Assembly: GCA_018268465.1 (NCBI GenBank)
Contig: JAFDWN010000002.1
Location: 221,154 to 285,153, forward strand
Source of the DNA: Actinomycetota bacterium
GTDB taxonomy: Bacteria; Actinomycetota; Actinomycetes; Mycobacteriales; Mycobacteriaceae
Length of the DNA stretch: 64,000 bases
Reading direction: 5' to 3'
The translations under genes were made by a program, and so were the position numbers. Below, in pieces: positions 7,874 through 19,584 of this stretch. Every line of letters begins with the position of its first letter. Positions within the stretch are counted from its first letter, which is position 1. Under the pieces are notes generated by a model. That model was not told the origin of the DNA. It saw nothing but the letters and a program-made list of their open reading frames with translations, and did not search any database.

Positions 7874-9210
7874 CGGCGCTGGGCGGTATCGCGCTGGGCG
7901 CCGCGGTGGTTCTCCTCATCACCGCGGTCACCGGCTATTTCGTCGCCCAGGAGTTCTCCTACATGGCGGTCGACCGGTCACGGTTGAAGGCGCGCGCCGA
8001 GGCCGGCGACGCCGCAGCGGCGCGGGCCCTGTCGGTCACCCGGCGCACCTCGTTCATGCTGTCGGGCGCCCAGCTGGGCATCACGGTGACGGGTCTGCTC
8101 GTCGGCTACGTGGCCGAACCCCTGATCGGGCAGGGGGTGGCCCGGATACTGGGCATGGCGGTACCCACCGGGGTGGGGATCGCCGTCGGCGCCGCCGTCG
8201 CGCTGATCTTCTCGACCCTGGTCCAGATGCTCTTCGGCGAGCTGTTCCCGAAGAACCTCGCCATCGCGCGCCCCGAACCCGTCGCCCGCGCATTGGCCGC
8301 TTCCACCACCATGTACCTGCGGCTGTTCGGTTGGCTGATCTGGCTTTTCGACCAATCGTCGAATCTGCTGCTACGCGCACTGCGCATCGAACCGGTCCAC
8401 GACGTCGAACACTCCGCCACCCCACGCGATCTCGAGCACATCGTCGCCGCATCCAGGGACGCCGGCGAGTTGCCGCGCGAACTGTCGGTGCTGCTCGACC
8501 GGATCCTCGACTTCCCGACCAGCACGGCCGAACACGCGATGATCCCCCGCACCCGGGTCGACACCGTACGCGAGGACGAACCCGTCGACGCCGTCCTGGA
8601 CCGGATGGCCACCGGCCACACCCGGTATCCCGTCGTCGGCCGGTCGGGTGACGATATCGTCGGCGTCGTCGACCTCAACGACCTGCTCGCCGAACCGGGC
8701 GGCACCGCGGGGTCGCGCTGCCGCCCCGCGCTGAGCGTGCCGTCCTCGCTGCCGCTGCCCACCGTGGTACGCGAACTGATCGCCGCCGACGAGGAGATCG
8801 CGATCGTGGTCGACGAGTACGGCGGCTTCGCGGGCATCGTCACCGCCGAGGACATCGCCGAGGAACTCGTCGGCGAGATCGCCGACGAACACGACGCCGA
8901 GCAGCGCCCGGTGCTGAGGCAGGACGACGGCTGGCTGCTGCCCGGGGACCTCCACCTCGACGAGGCCGAGCGAGTGCTGGACGAACGCCTGCCCGCAGGC
9001 GATTACGAGACCGTCGCAGGCCTGCTGCTGGCCAACTTCGGGCGGCTGCCCGCGGTCGGCGACACGGTCGAGATCGCGCTCGAACCCGCCGCGGCCGACC
9101 TGCTGGCGCGCACACGGGCACCCCGGCAACTCGTCGCGACGGTCCGGGCCGTCGACCGGCATGTGCCCGCGTCGGTCCTGGTGACGGTGAAGGATGCGGC
9201 CGATGAGTGA
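7867..9210 (+). CDS. CNNM/CorC-type membrane protein with CBS pair
   Basis: This 447-residue protein belongs to the HlyC/CorC (CNNM) family: an N-terminal CNNM membrane domain of three to four helices (residues 1-170), a pair of CBS domains (about 205-325, including EIAIVVDEYGGFAG) and a C-terminal CorC/HlyC domain (about 345-430). Family members are linked to Mg2+ or other divalent cation transport; older hemolysin annotations are misleading. The GTG start has GGAGGTGGG just upstream. The next gene overlaps its end and encodes a shorter paralogue, as in the M. tuberculosis Rv1842c-Rv1841c pair. Cation specificity is unknown. Confidence 0.85.
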   Translation: MLTALGGIALGAAVVLLITAVTGYFVAQEFSYMAVDRSRLKARAEAGDAAAARALSVTRRTSFMLSGAQLGITVTGLLVGYVAEPLIGQGVARILGMAVPTGVGIAVGAAVALIFSTLVQMLFGELFPKNLAIARPEPVARALAASTTMYLRLFGWLIWLFDQSSNLLLRALRIEPVHDVEHSATPRDLEHIVAASRDAGELPRELSVLLDRILDFPTSTAEHAMIPRTRVDTVREDEPVDAVLDRMATGHTRYPVVGRSGDDIVGVVDLNDLLAEPGGTAGSRCRPALSVPSSLPLPTVVRELIAADEEIAIVVDEYGGFAGIVTAEDIAEELVGEIADEHDAEQRPVLRQDDGWLLPGDLHLDEAERVLDERLPAGDYETVAGLLLANFGRLPAVGDTVEIALEPAAADLLARTRAPRQLVATVRAVDRHVPASVLVTVKDAADE

Positions 9211-10210
9211 TCCATTGGTCGTCGCCGCCCTGACCATCGCGCTGATCACGGCCAGCGCGTTCTTCGTGGCAGTCGAGTTCGCCTTGATCGCCGCACGCAA
9301 ACACCGCCTCGAGGACGCCGCGGCGTCCAGTCGGTCCGCCCGGGCCGCGTTGCGCAGCACCACCGAGCTCTCCCTGCTGCTGGCGGGCGCCCAGCTGGGC
9401 ATCACCGCCTGCACGCTCGCACTCGGCGCGACCACCAAACCGGCTGTGCACCACTGGATCACGCCGGTGTTGCGGGACTGGGGTGCACCGGCGTGGACCG
9501 CCGACGCGGGCGGATTCCTGCTGGCGCTGCTGATCGTGACATTCCTGCACCTGGTGCTCGGCGAGATGGCACCGAAATCGTGGGCGATCGCCCACCCCGA
9601 GCGGTCCGCGACGCTGCTCGCGCTGCCGATGCGCGGATTCATGGCGCTCACCCGCCCGCTGTTGCTGACGCTGAACCGCGCGGCGAACTGGTGTCTGCAC
9701 CGGGTCGGAGTCACCCCGGTGGACGAAGTGGAGACGGGTCAGAACCCCGACGCGCTGCGCCACCTCGTCGAGCACTCGGCCACCGTCGGAACCCTCGACG
9801 AGCGCTATCGCGCGAATCTGATCAGCGCGCTGGAGCTGGAGAAGATGACGGTGGGCGATATCGCCACCCGCGCCCCGCTGGTCGGAGTCGCCGTCGACGC
9901 CGGTGTGGCGGAGATCCAGCGGAGGTCCCGGGAAAGCGGGCATCTGCGGCTGCTCGTGCAGTCCGGCGACGGGGTCGCGGGAGTGGTGCACGTCCGGGAC
10001 AGCTTGCGGGCCGCCCCGGACGCGACCGCACGTGACCTGATGCGGCCGGTCTCGACGCTGCCGGCCGAGACGCCGGTCTACCAGGCCCTGCAGACCATGC
10101 GCGAGACTCGCACGCATCTGTGGCTGGTCGCCCGCGACGGCGACGTGGTCGGCGTGCTGACCGTCACCGACGTGCTTCAGCGTCTGCTGCCCATCGCCGG
10201 GGCCGCCTGA
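9203..10210 (+). CDS. CNNM-type membrane protein, short paralogue lacking CorC domain
   Basis: This is a 335-residue CNNM transmembrane domain (residues 1-165) followed by a CBS pair (about 195-325). It lacks the C-terminal CorC/HlyC domain of its upstream partner, suggesting the two act as a heteromeric cation transporter; that partnership is inferred. Both share the GAQLGIT segment in the second helix. I chose the ATG at 9203, which lies 9 nt after GGTGAAGGA and overlaps the upstream gene by 8 bases; an ATG at 9194 is also in frame. Very tight coupling implies joint expression. Confidence 0.85.
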   Translation: MSDPLVVAALTIALITASAFFVAVEFALIAARKHRLEDAAASSRSARAALRSTTELSLLLAGAQLGITACTLALGATTKPAVHHWITPVLRDWGAPAWTADAGGFLLALLIVTFLHLVLGEMAPKSWAIAHPERSATLLALPMRGFMALTRPLLLTLNRAANWCLHRVGVTPVDEVETGQNPDALRHLVEHSATVGTLDERYRANLISALELEKMTVGDIATRAPLVGVAVDAGVAEIQRRSRESGHLRLLVQSGDGVAGVVHVRDSLRAAPDATARDLMRPVSTLPAETPVYQALQTMRETRTHLWLVARDGDVVGVLTVTDVLQRLLPIAGAA

Positions 10211-10296
10211 CTGTCGGGGCGGCCGGGGCCCGTCCTCCCGGCTGCCCGGGCTCCCGCACCGCCTCTTTCCCGGTCGCCCGCAACCTCCGCATGGTC

Positions 10297-10302
10297 TATT
10301 AT
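10297..10302 (+). promoter_or_regulatory. -10 box (TATTAT) for leaderless CDF transcript
   Basis: TATTAT ends exactly 6 nt before the ATG at 10309, so transcription would begin at or next to the start codon. No Shine-Dalgarno sequence precedes the ATG. Together these suggest a leaderless mRNA. Confidence 0.6.
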
Positions 10303-10321
10303 CTGCTTATGAATGCAGATA
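10300..10321. promoter_or_regulatory. Palindromic operator over the CDF promoter and start codon
   Basis: TATCTGC - 8 nt - GCAGATA is a perfect 7-bp inverted repeat overlapping the -10 box and the first codons of the CDF gene. In M. tuberculosis the closely similar CDF exporter (Rv2025c) is repressed by the Ni/Co-sensing ArsR protein KmtR. I infer an ArsR/SmtB-type metal-sensor operator here but do not remember the KmtR site well enough to compare bases. Confidence 0.55.
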
Positions 10322-11355
10322 GTCATTCGCATCACGGGCATCCGCATTCGGACGGCCACACCCACCCAACCCACGACCATGCGCGCGGTCTGCGCGCCGC
10401 GATCCGGGAGTTCTTCGTCCCGCACAGCCACGACGCGGCAGACAGCGTCGACGACGCGCTCGAATCCAGCGCCATCGGAATCCGGGCGGTCAAGATCAGC
10501 CTCGTCGTCCTGGGCCTGACCGCATTGGCACAGCTCGCGATCGTCGCCGTATCCGGCTCGGTGGCGCTGGCCGCGGACACGATCCACAACTTCTCCGATG
10601 CGCTGACCGCCATTCCGCTGTGGATCGCGTTCGCACTCGGCACCCGCGCGGCAACCCGCCGGTACACCTACGGCTACGGCCGCGCCGAAGACCTCGCCGG
10701 ACTGTTCGTCGTCGCGATGATCGCGCTGTCCGCGATCATCGCCGGCTACGAGGCGATCAGGCGGCTCATCAACCCCGTGCAGATCGAACACGTCGGCTGG
10801 GTCGCCCTCGCGGGTCTGGTCGGATTCCTCGGCAACGAGCTGGTGGCCGGATACCGCATCCGGGTCGGCAAGCGCATCGGTTCGGCGGCTCTGGTCGCCG
10901 ACGGCCTGCATGCACGCACCGATGGATTCACTTCCCTGGCAGTACTTTTCAGCGCAGGCGGGGTGGCGCTGGGGATTCCGCTCGCCGACCCGATCGTGGG
11001 TCTGCTCATCACCGTCGCCATCCTGGCGGTGTTGCGCACCGCGGTGCGCGACGTGTTCCGACGGCTGATGGATGCCGTCGACCCCAACCTCGTCGACGCC
11101 GCCGAACGCACACTGGCCGCCCAACCCGGCGTCGTCGCCGTCCGCTCGCTGCGGATGCGCTGGATCGGGCACCGCCTGCACGCCGACGTCGAACTGGACA
11201 CCGATCCGGAGGTCAGCATCACCGAGGCACACAAGGTCGCCCACCATGCCGAACACCACCTCATCCAGGCCGTACCCAAACTGGCCACGGCCCTGATCCA
11301 CGCCTACCCGGCCCACCCGCGGCACACATCGGTGGTCACCGCCGACGTGCGGTGA
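10309..11355 (+). CDS. Cation diffusion facilitator (metal efflux)
   Basis: A 348-residue CDF transporter. It begins with a histidine-rich tail (HSHHGHPHSDGHTH) likely to bind metal, then six membrane helices (about 60-270) containing the paired metal sites DTIHNFSD and DGLHARTD, and a cytoplasmic metallochaperone-like domain (about 280-340). CDF proteins export divalent metals by proton antiport. From memory it closely resembles M. tuberculosis Rv2025c, implicated in Ni/Co resistance. The frame is open upstream, but the ATG at 10309 coincides with the predicted transcription start. Metal-responsive control is suggested by the operator across its start. Confidence 0.93.
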   Translation: MNADSHSHHGHPHSDGHTHPTHDHARGLRAAIREFFVPHSHDAADSVDDALESSAIGIRAVKISLVVLGLTALAQLAIVAVSGSVALAADTIHNFSDALTAIPLWIAFALGTRAATRRYTYGYGRAEDLAGLFVVAMIALSAIIAGYEAIRRLINPVQIEHVGWVALAGLVGFLGNELVAGYRIRVGKRIGSAALVADGLHARTDGFTSLAVLFSAGGVALGIPLADPIVGLLITVAILAVLRTAVRDVFRRLMDAVDPNLVDAAERTLAAQPGVVAVRSLRMRWIGHRLHADVELDTDPEVSITEAHKVAHHAEHHLIQAVPKLATALIHAYPAHPRHTSVVTADVR

Positions 11356-11457
11356 CCGCCGACACGCACCCGGCACCGATCCCGCGCGCCGAGCAGGGCC
11401 CGTCCCGCCGAACCGGGATAGGGTTCTCGTCGGCCACGACGGGAACGGGGGCGCCGT

Positions 11458-12627
11458 GTGAAGGACGAACTCACCCTGACTCAGAAGCGGGCGCTGGCCG
11501 TGTGCACCCTGCTGGTCCTGCTGTTCGGCGCCTACTTCCTCAGCGGCTTCTTCATCCTGATCGTGGTGGCGGCGGTGGCCGCCTACCTGTTCACCCCGCT
11601 GTACGAACGCCTCCGCCGGCGCTTCGGCACCGGTCTGTCGGCCACCATCACCCTGCTGGCGGCGCTGATGATGGTCATCATCCCCGTCGCGCTGGTGGTG
11701 CTGCTCGCCGTCGTCCAGATCACCGAGATGGTCAACGCCGTCAGCGGCTGGATCGCGGCGACCGACGTCAGCACCCTGGGTGACCGTGCGCTGCGGCTGG
11801 TCAACGAACTACTCGCGCGGGTGCCGTTCCTGCACATCAACGTGACCGCGGACTCGCTGCGCGAGGCGGTGATCACCGTCTCGCAACGCGTCGGCGAGTA
11901 CCTCCTGCACGTGCTGCAGGGCGCCCTGGGCGGGGTGATCGGCGGCATCGCCTCGTCGATCATCTTCCTGTACGTGTTCATCTCGATGCTGGTGAACCGC
12001 GACAAACTGCACACCCTCATCCGCCGGCTCAACCCCCTTGGCGAGGAGATCACCGACCTGTACCTGGCCAAAACCGGCGCCATGGTGCGCGGAACGGTCA
12101 AGGGGCAGTTCGTCATCGCGCTGGCCCAGGGTATCGCCGGCGCCATCTCGATCTACATCGCCGGATTCCACGAGGGGTTCTTCATCTTCGCCGTCATGCT
12201 GACGGCACTGTCGGTGATCCCGCTCGGCAGCGGCGTGGTCACGATTCCCTTCGGCATCGGGATGATCTTCTTCGGCAACGTCGTCGGCGGGATTTTCGTG
12301 GTCGCGTTCCACCTCATCGCCGTCACCAACATCGACAACGCGCTGCGCCCGTTCCTGGTCCCCAAAGAGGCCCGGCTGGACCCGGCACTGATGCTGCTGG
12401 CGGTGTTCGCCGGAATCGCGATGTTCGGGTTCTGGGGTGTGGTGATCGGGCCGGTGCTGATGATCATCATCGTCACCACCATCGCCGTCTACCTGGCGGT
12501 GTTCAAGGACGTCCCCCTGGATGCCCCACCGGACGCCGCCCCTGCCACGGACCGCCGCTGGCAATGGTGGCCGCGCCGGCGGCCGCCGGCGGCGGCCGAC
12601 CCGACCGACGCCCGGCGATGCGGCTAG
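11458..12627 (+). CDS. AI-2E family (PerM-like) membrane protein
   Basis: A 389-residue integral membrane protein with about eight helices in the AI-2E/PerM arrangement: two N-terminal helices, a central soluble stretch (residues about 85-140) and a C-terminal five-helix block with NIDNALRPFLVPKEARLDP, a conserved family segment. Members include the E. coli TqsA autoinducer exporter and sodium/proton antiporters; the substrate here is unknown. The tail from about 360 is tryptophan- and arginine-rich and low complexity. It matches the position and length of M. tuberculosis Rv1101c. The GTG at 11458 has no strong ribosome site. Its stop shares CTAG with the convergent hydrolase gene. Confidence 0.85.
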   Translation: MKDELTLTQKRALAVCTLLVLLFGAYFLSGFFILIVVAAVAAYLFTPLYERLRRRFGTGLSATITLLAALMMVIIPVALVVLLAVVQITEMVNAVSGWIAATDVSTLGDRALRLVNELLARVPFLHINVTADSLREAVITVSQRVGEYLLHVLQGALGGVIGGIASSIIFLYVFISMLVNRDKLHTLIRRLNPLGEEITDLYLAKTGAMVRGTVKGQFVIALAQGIAGAISIYIAGFHEGFFIFAVMLTALSVIPLGSGVVTIPFGIGMIFFGNVVGGIFVVAFHLIAVTNIDNALRPFLVPKEARLDPALMLLAVFAGIAMFGFWGVVIGPVLMIIIVTTIAVYLAVFKDVPLDAPPDAAPATDRRWQWWPRRRPPAAADPTDARRCG

Positions 12628-13427
12628 TCCCGCACCAGACGCTCCTTGAGGAATGCGACGACGCGTTCGCGCGCCTCGTAGGCGGGTTGGCCCGGCGTTT
12701 CGCGCACCTCCAGGGTCAGCACCGAATGCGCCATCCGGCCGAACCCGTGCGCATTGCCCGGTTTCGAATCGATCTCGATCACCTCGAACGCGTCGCCGAG
12801 CCGCGCCTTGAGCGTCGCGAACCGTTCGCTGGGCGAGGCGAGGTCCTCGCTGAACCGCAGCCCGAGCGCGCACAGCCCCTCGGTGGCCGCCCGCTGCTCG
12901 ATCACACGCAGTTCGTCCTCGGACAGACCCGGGTCGCGCCGCTGCCGGGGCGTCAGCGGCAGCGGCAGTGACGGCTGGCTCAACACCGGCGCCAGCACAC
13001 TCTCGTCGACCGCCGCGGCCAGCGCGAAGCCGCCGGTGAAGCACTGCCCGATCACCCCGACGCCCTTGCCCGGCGTCGTCGCGTCGAGATCGCGTGCCAG
13101 CGCCCGCAGGAAGTGCGCGATCGGCCGGTCGGCACCGGCGGTGAACGCGGCGAACTCACGCGCCACGCAGGCACGCGCCATCGTCGCGACCGAACCCGCC
13201 GACATCACAGGCCTGCCGGGGACCCCGAACAGTGACGGGGACGCCACGGTGAACCCGTTGGCCACCAGGTGCTCACCCAGCGCGAGCACCTGCGGGGAAA
13301 GCCCGGGCAGCTCCGGGATGAGGACCACGCCGGGGCCCGTCCCCTTGCGGTACACGTCGTGGGTGAGGCCGGCAGCGGTGAAGGGCGCGGCGGTCCATCC
13401 CGTCAGATCGGCGGCGGGCGCCTTCAT
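12624..13427 (-). CDS. Dienelactone hydrolase family protein
   Basis: A 267-residue alpha/beta hydrolase of the dienelactone hydrolase type. The cysteine nucleophile sits in VIGQCFTGGFAL (about residue 128), and a late histidine in NAHGFGRMAHS supplies the triad. Characterised members open lactone rings such as carboxymethylenebutenolide; the substrate here is unknown. No signal peptide is visible, so it is probably cytosolic. It is convergent with the AI-2E gene, sharing 4 bases, and lies 27 bp downstream of the DUF4245 gene on the same strand, possibly in one transcript. Confidence 0.8.
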   Translation of the reverse strand: MKAPAADLTGWTAAPFTAAGLTHDVYRKGTGPGVVLIPELPGLSPQVLALGEHLVANGFTVASPSLFGVPGRPVMSAGSVATMARACVAREFAAFTAGADRPIAHFLRALARDLDATTPGKGVGVIGQCFTGGFALAAAVDESVLAPVLSQPSLPLPLTPRQRRDPGLSEDELRVIEQRAATEGLCALGLRFSEDLASPSERFATLKARLGDAFEVIEIDSKPGNAHGFGRMAHSVLTLEVRETPGQPAYEARERVVAFLKERLVRD

Positions 13428-13454
13428 CGGGTCTCCGTTCGGGGCTGGCAGCGG

Positions 13455-14099
13455 CTATTTGGCCGGCAACGGCGGTTGTGCCTGCGTCGCGGCCGCCAGC
13501 GTACGGAACTCGTCCGCACTGCCCGCACCCGTGATGGCGACCTGCGCCGGCCCGGTGGGCCCGGCCAGGCGCGCCGTCCACACCGGCTCGGTGCCCTCGC
13601 CGCCCTCGTAGACGACCCATGTCACACCGTCGATGTCCTGGGTTCCGGTGGGCACCGCGTCGGGGGCGATGGACGTGACGAGCCTGTCCTCGTCGGCGTT
13701 GCTCTGCGTCAGGCTCAGGTACATGCCGCTGGGCGCCAGATAGCCGACCCGGGAGGTGACGGCCCGGGACTGCCGCCCGGTCGACGGGTCGGTCACGCCG
13801 CTGTCGATACCGCCGCGGCCGCCCGAATTGGACTGCCAGCCCTCCGGCAGTTGCGGCAGCCGGATGGGCACGTCGAGTGTGGCGGCGTCGGCGTGCAGCG
13901 CGGCGGGCGCGTCGAATTCCGGCACCGGGCCCGTCGCCGGGCCGCCGGCCTGAAACGAGCACATACCGAGCATTCCCGCCAGGACGACGCAGGCCAGCAC
14001 CAGCGGCGCAATGGACCAGAACATGTCGCGGCCGTCCTGCAGAAGCCGTGGTTTGGCGGGCCTCGGGCCGGCAGGGCCGGGCTGCGGCGGGGTCGTCAC
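13455..14099 (-). CDS. DUF4245 membrane-anchored protein
   Basis: A 214-residue protein with a proline-rich start, a conserved [13 protein letters not shown] segment just before one membrane helix (about residues 32-52), and an extracytoplasmic domain. This is the architecture of the actinobacterial DUF4245 family (M. tuberculosis Rv1100); function unknown. I placed the start at the GTG whose first base is 14099 because it is preceded, 6-7 nt upstream, by a GATACT box, consistent with leaderless initiation. Longer in-frame starts would run into glpX. It is divergent from glpX, as in M. tuberculosis. Confidence 0.8.
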   Translation of the reverse strand: MTTPPQPGPAGPRPAKPRLLQDGRDMFWSIAPLVLACVVLAGMLGMCSFQAGGPATGPVPEFDAPAALHADAATLDVPIRLPQLPEGWQSNSGGRGGIDSGVTDPSTGRQSRAVTSRVGYLAPSGMYLSLTQSNADEDRLVTSIAPDAVPTGTQDIDGVTWVVYEGGEGTEPVWTARLAGPTGPAQVAITGAGSADEFRTLAAATQAQPPLPAK

Positions 14100-14154
14100 A
14101 CCGACCAGTATCCCAGCTGCCACGAGCCGACCCTCTTCTGGGAGAATCACCGCC

Positions 14155-15183
14155 ATGAGCCCCTCGCGCCGTGAAACCCCCGATCGCAACCTCGCCCTGG
14201 AACTCGTCCGGGTGACCGAGGCCGGTGCCATGGCCGCGGGCCGCTGGGTCGGCCGCGGCGACAAGGAGGGCGGCGACGGCGCGGCGGTCGACGCCATGCG
14301 CGAGCTGGTCAACTCGGTCTCGATGCGCGGCGTCGTGGTGATCGGCGAGGGCGAGAAGGACAACGCCCCGATGCTCTACAACGGTGAGGAGGTCGGCAAC
14401 GGCGACGGACCGCTGTGCGACTTCGCGGTCGACCCGGTCGACGGCACCACCCTGATGAGCAAGGGTCTGCCCAACGCGATCTCGGTGCTGGCGGTGTCCG
14501 AGCGCGGCGCCATGTTCGACCCGTCGGCGGTGTTCTACATGAACAAGATCGCCGTCGGCCCCGACGCCGTCGACGCGATCGACATCACCGCCCCGATCGG
14601 TGAGAACGTGCGCCAGGTCGCAAAGGCCAAGGGTCTGACGCTCTCGGATATGACGGTGTGCATCCTGGACCGGCCGCGCCACGAGCAGCTCATGGCCGAG
14701 GTCCGCGCCACCGGCGCCCGGATCCGTCTGATCACCGACGGCGACGTCGCCGGCGCGATCTCGGCGTGCCGGCCCGACTCGGGCACGGATCTGCTGGCCG
14801 GCATCGGCGGCACCCCGGAAGGCATCATCGCCGCGGCCGCGATCCGCTGCATGGGGGGCGCGATCCAGGCCAAACTGGCCCCCAAGGACGACGAGGAACG
14901 CCAGAAGGCCATCGACCGGGGCTACGACCTCGAGCGGATCCTGAGCACCGAGGACCTGGTGTCGGGGGAGAACGTGTTCTTCTGCGCCACCGGCGTCACC
15001 GACGGCGACCTGCTCAAGGGGGTGCGCTACGCCAGCGGCGGGTGCACCACCCAGTCGATCGTGATGCGGTCCAAGTCGGGCACCGTGCGCATGATCGAGG
15101 CCTACCACCGGCTGTCCAAACTGAACGAGTACTCCGCGATCGACTTCACCGGAGACCTCTCCGCCGCACATCCACTGCCCTAA
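14155..15183 (+). CDS. glpX: Class II fructose-1,6-bisphosphatase GlpX
   Basis: GlpX removes the 1-phosphate of fructose 1,6-bisphosphate and is the essential gluconeogenic FBPase of mycobacteria. The 342-residue protein has the class II metal-site motifs: [15 protein letters not shown] around residue 63, [12 protein letters not shown] around 96, and the substrate-region GGTPEGI near 218. The ATG at 14155 follows GGGAGAA by 7 nt and gives the family N-terminus [15 protein letters not shown]. Fumarase follows 23 bp later in the same direction, so central carbon enzymes are probably co-transcribed. Same order as M. tuberculosis Rv1099c-Rv1098c. Confidence 0.96.
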   Translation: MSPSRRETPDRNLALELVRVTEAGAMAAGRWVGRGDKEGGDGAAVDAMRELVNSVSMRGVVVIGEGEKDNAPMLYNGEEVGNGDGPLCDFAVDPVDGTTLMSKGLPNAISVLAVSERGAMFDPSAVFYMNKIAVGPDAVDAIDITAPIGENVRQVAKAKGLTLSDMTVCILDRPRHEQLMAEVRATGARIRLITDGDVAGAISACRPDSGTDLLAGIGGTPEGIIAAAAIRCMGGAIQAKLAPKDDEERQKAIDRGYDLERILSTEDLVSGENVFFCATGVTDGDLLKGVRYASGGCTTQSIVMRSKSGTVRMIEAYHRLSKLNEYSAIDFTGDLSAAHPLP

Positions 15184-15206
15184 CACCACCAACGAAGAGG
15201 GAGCAC

Positions 15207-16640
<1,434 letters not shown>

Positions 16641-16692
16641 GCCGGCCCCGGCCGGTTTCGTGATTGCGCCGGCGCCACGGCCCACCCCGTGT

Positions 16693-16754
16693 CGCCGAGC
16701 GCAACGCCACGGCGAGATTTCTCGGCATTTCCCGCCGTGGCGTCACGCTCGGCG
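16693..16754. repeat. Palindromic intergenic element, copy 1
   Basis: Two 25-nt arms (16693-16717 and 16730-16754) are inverted repeats with only three mismatches around a 12-nt loop. The core GCAACGCCACGGCG (16701-16714) recurs exactly at 59848, and the right arm recurs with 15 of 17 bases matching, so this is a dispersed element and not just a terminator. It lacks a T-tract but could still fold downstream of fumC. Confidence 0.6.
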
Positions 16755-16779
16755 CCCTGCATGCGGACGGTATCGGTCT

Positions 16780-16799
16780 AAGGGGCCAAAGGTCCCCGC
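16780..16799 (-). promoter_or_regulatory. DosR-type box before the first nitroreductase
   Basis: Read on the minus strand the site is GGGGACCTTTGGCCCC, close to the DosR consensus core GGGACTTNNGGCCC recalled from M. tuberculosis acg and hspX promoters. It lies 55 bp before the nitroreductase ATG at 16855, near a DosR/DosS gene pair. Confidence 0.7.
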
Positions 16800-16854
16800 A
16801 TCGGGGGTCGTGGTCCTCTGACAGGCGCGCACCCGCCGGGTGCACCGTGGAGCG

Positions 16855-17817
16855 ATGACGGTCAGCGACTTCCCGGCACCCGACACCGTTCGGGCGGCAA
16901 TGCTGCTGGCCGCCCGCGCACCGTCGGTGCACAACTCCCAGCCCTGGCGCTGGACGGCCCGGGCCGACGGCCTCGACCTGTTCGCCGACCCCGACATGCA
17001 CCTGCGCCGCGTCGACCCGGACGGCCGGGACCTGATCCTCAGCTGCGGCGCCTCGCTGCATCACGGCGCCACTGCGTTCGCCGCGCTGGGCTGGCAGCCC
17101 AAGATCCACCGACTACCCGATCCGCACAACCCGAATCACCTTGCCGCGCTGAGCTTTGCACCACACCAACCGAGCGACCTGGACCTCACCCTCGCCGCGG
17201 CGATCCCCCACCGGCGCACGGACCGCCGCTATTACGGCAGCAGACCCGTGTCCCCCGCCGACGTCGCGCTGATGGGCGCCCGCGCGGCGCGCGTCGGTGT
17301 CACCCTGCGCCGCGTCGAGTCGGTGGAGCATCTCAACGAACTCGTCGGCGAAGCCGCCGCCCGCCATACCCGCGACCCCGAATACCTGCACGAGCTGACC
17401 ACGTGGAGCGGGCGTTACGGCTCACTGGCCGGTGTCCCCGCCCGCAACACCCCGGCCCGCGACGCCTCGGCGCACGTACCGGGGCGGCTGTTCGCGGGGA
17501 CCGCGCTCGCCCAGCCGCCGGATGCCACCAGCGCCGCCGACAACGGCATCGTGCTGGCGCTGGGCACCCGCGACGACGATCGGCTGGCGCGCCTGCGCGC
17601 CGGCGAGGCCACCAGCCTGGTGCTGCTGACGGCGACCTCTCTGGGCATGGCGACGTGCCCGGTCACCGAGCCGCTGGAGATCGACGACACCCGCAGCGCC
17701 CTGCGCGCGGACATCTTCGAATCCACCGCCCATCCCCAGATGCTCCTGCGGATCGGCTGGGCGCCCGCCGGCGCCGACCCGCTGCCCGCAACGCCACGCC
17801 GTCCACTGAGTTGGTAG
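16855..17817 (+). CDS. Acg-type nitroreductase (Rv3131-like)
   Basis: A 320-residue protein of the Acg/NAD(P)H nitroreductase-like family, with the FMN-region motif APSVHNSQPWRW at residues 22-33, HRRTDRRYYG near 120 and SLGMATCPVTEPLE near 262. Several mycobacterial members are DosR-induced; Acg binds FMN poorly and may sequester it, so enzymatic activity cannot be assumed. The ATG at 16855 follows GTGGAG by 4 nt and is preferred to an in-frame start 15 bp upstream. A DosR box lies 55 bp upstream. It converges on the dosS homologue, the same layout as Rv3131 beside Rv3132c. Confidence 0.88.
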   Translation: MTVSDFPAPDTVRAAMLLAARAPSVHNSQPWRWTARADGLDLFADPDMHLRRVDPDGRDLILSCGASLHHGATAFAALGWQPKIHRLPDPHNPNHLAALSFAPHQPSDLDLTLAAAIPHRRTDRRYYGSRPVSPADVALMGARAARVGVTLRRVESVEHLNELVGEAAARHTRDPEYLHELTTWSGRYGSLAGVPARNTPARDASAHVPGRLFAGTALAQPPDATSAADNGIVLALGTRDDDRLARLRAGEATSLVLLTATSLGMATCPVTEPLEIDDTRSALRADIFESTAHPQMLLRIGWAPAGADPLPATPRRPLSW

Positions 17818-17827
17818 CCGCCGCGGA

Positions 17828-17847
17828 GGCCGCGAACATGTTCGGCC
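17828..17847. terminator. Possible hairpin between convergent nitroreductase and dosS
   Basis: GGCCG and CGGCC flank a 12-bp palindrome CGAACATGTTCG in the 48-bp gap between the two stop codons. It could form a GC-rich stem ending both transcripts, but there is no T-tract and the pairing is imperfect. Confidence 0.3.
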
Positions 17848-17865
17848 GCTGCGGATTCGGCGCGG

Positions 17866-19584
<1,719 letters not shown>

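Noticed and set aside
9194..9202. ATG at 9194 as start of the second CNNM gene
   Set aside because: GGTGAAGGA lies too close to it (overlapping), whereas it is spaced properly for the ATG at 9203.
13273..15192. Very long open frame on the minus strand across glpX
   Set aside because: It is antisense to glpX in a GC-rich region, with arginine/histidine/glycine-rich composition and no motif; glpX on the plus strand is unmistakable.
14658..15206. Open frame that would extend fumarase about 180 residues upstream
   Set aside because: The extra part is glpX read out of frame. Fumarase has a strong ribosome site at 15207 and normal family length from there.
16641..16854. Possible RNA gene in the fumarase-nitroreductase gap
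   Set aside because: The strong fold is accounted for by the palindromic repeat also found at 59848, and the remainder by a DosR box; no tRNA- or known-ncRNA-like structure is visible.
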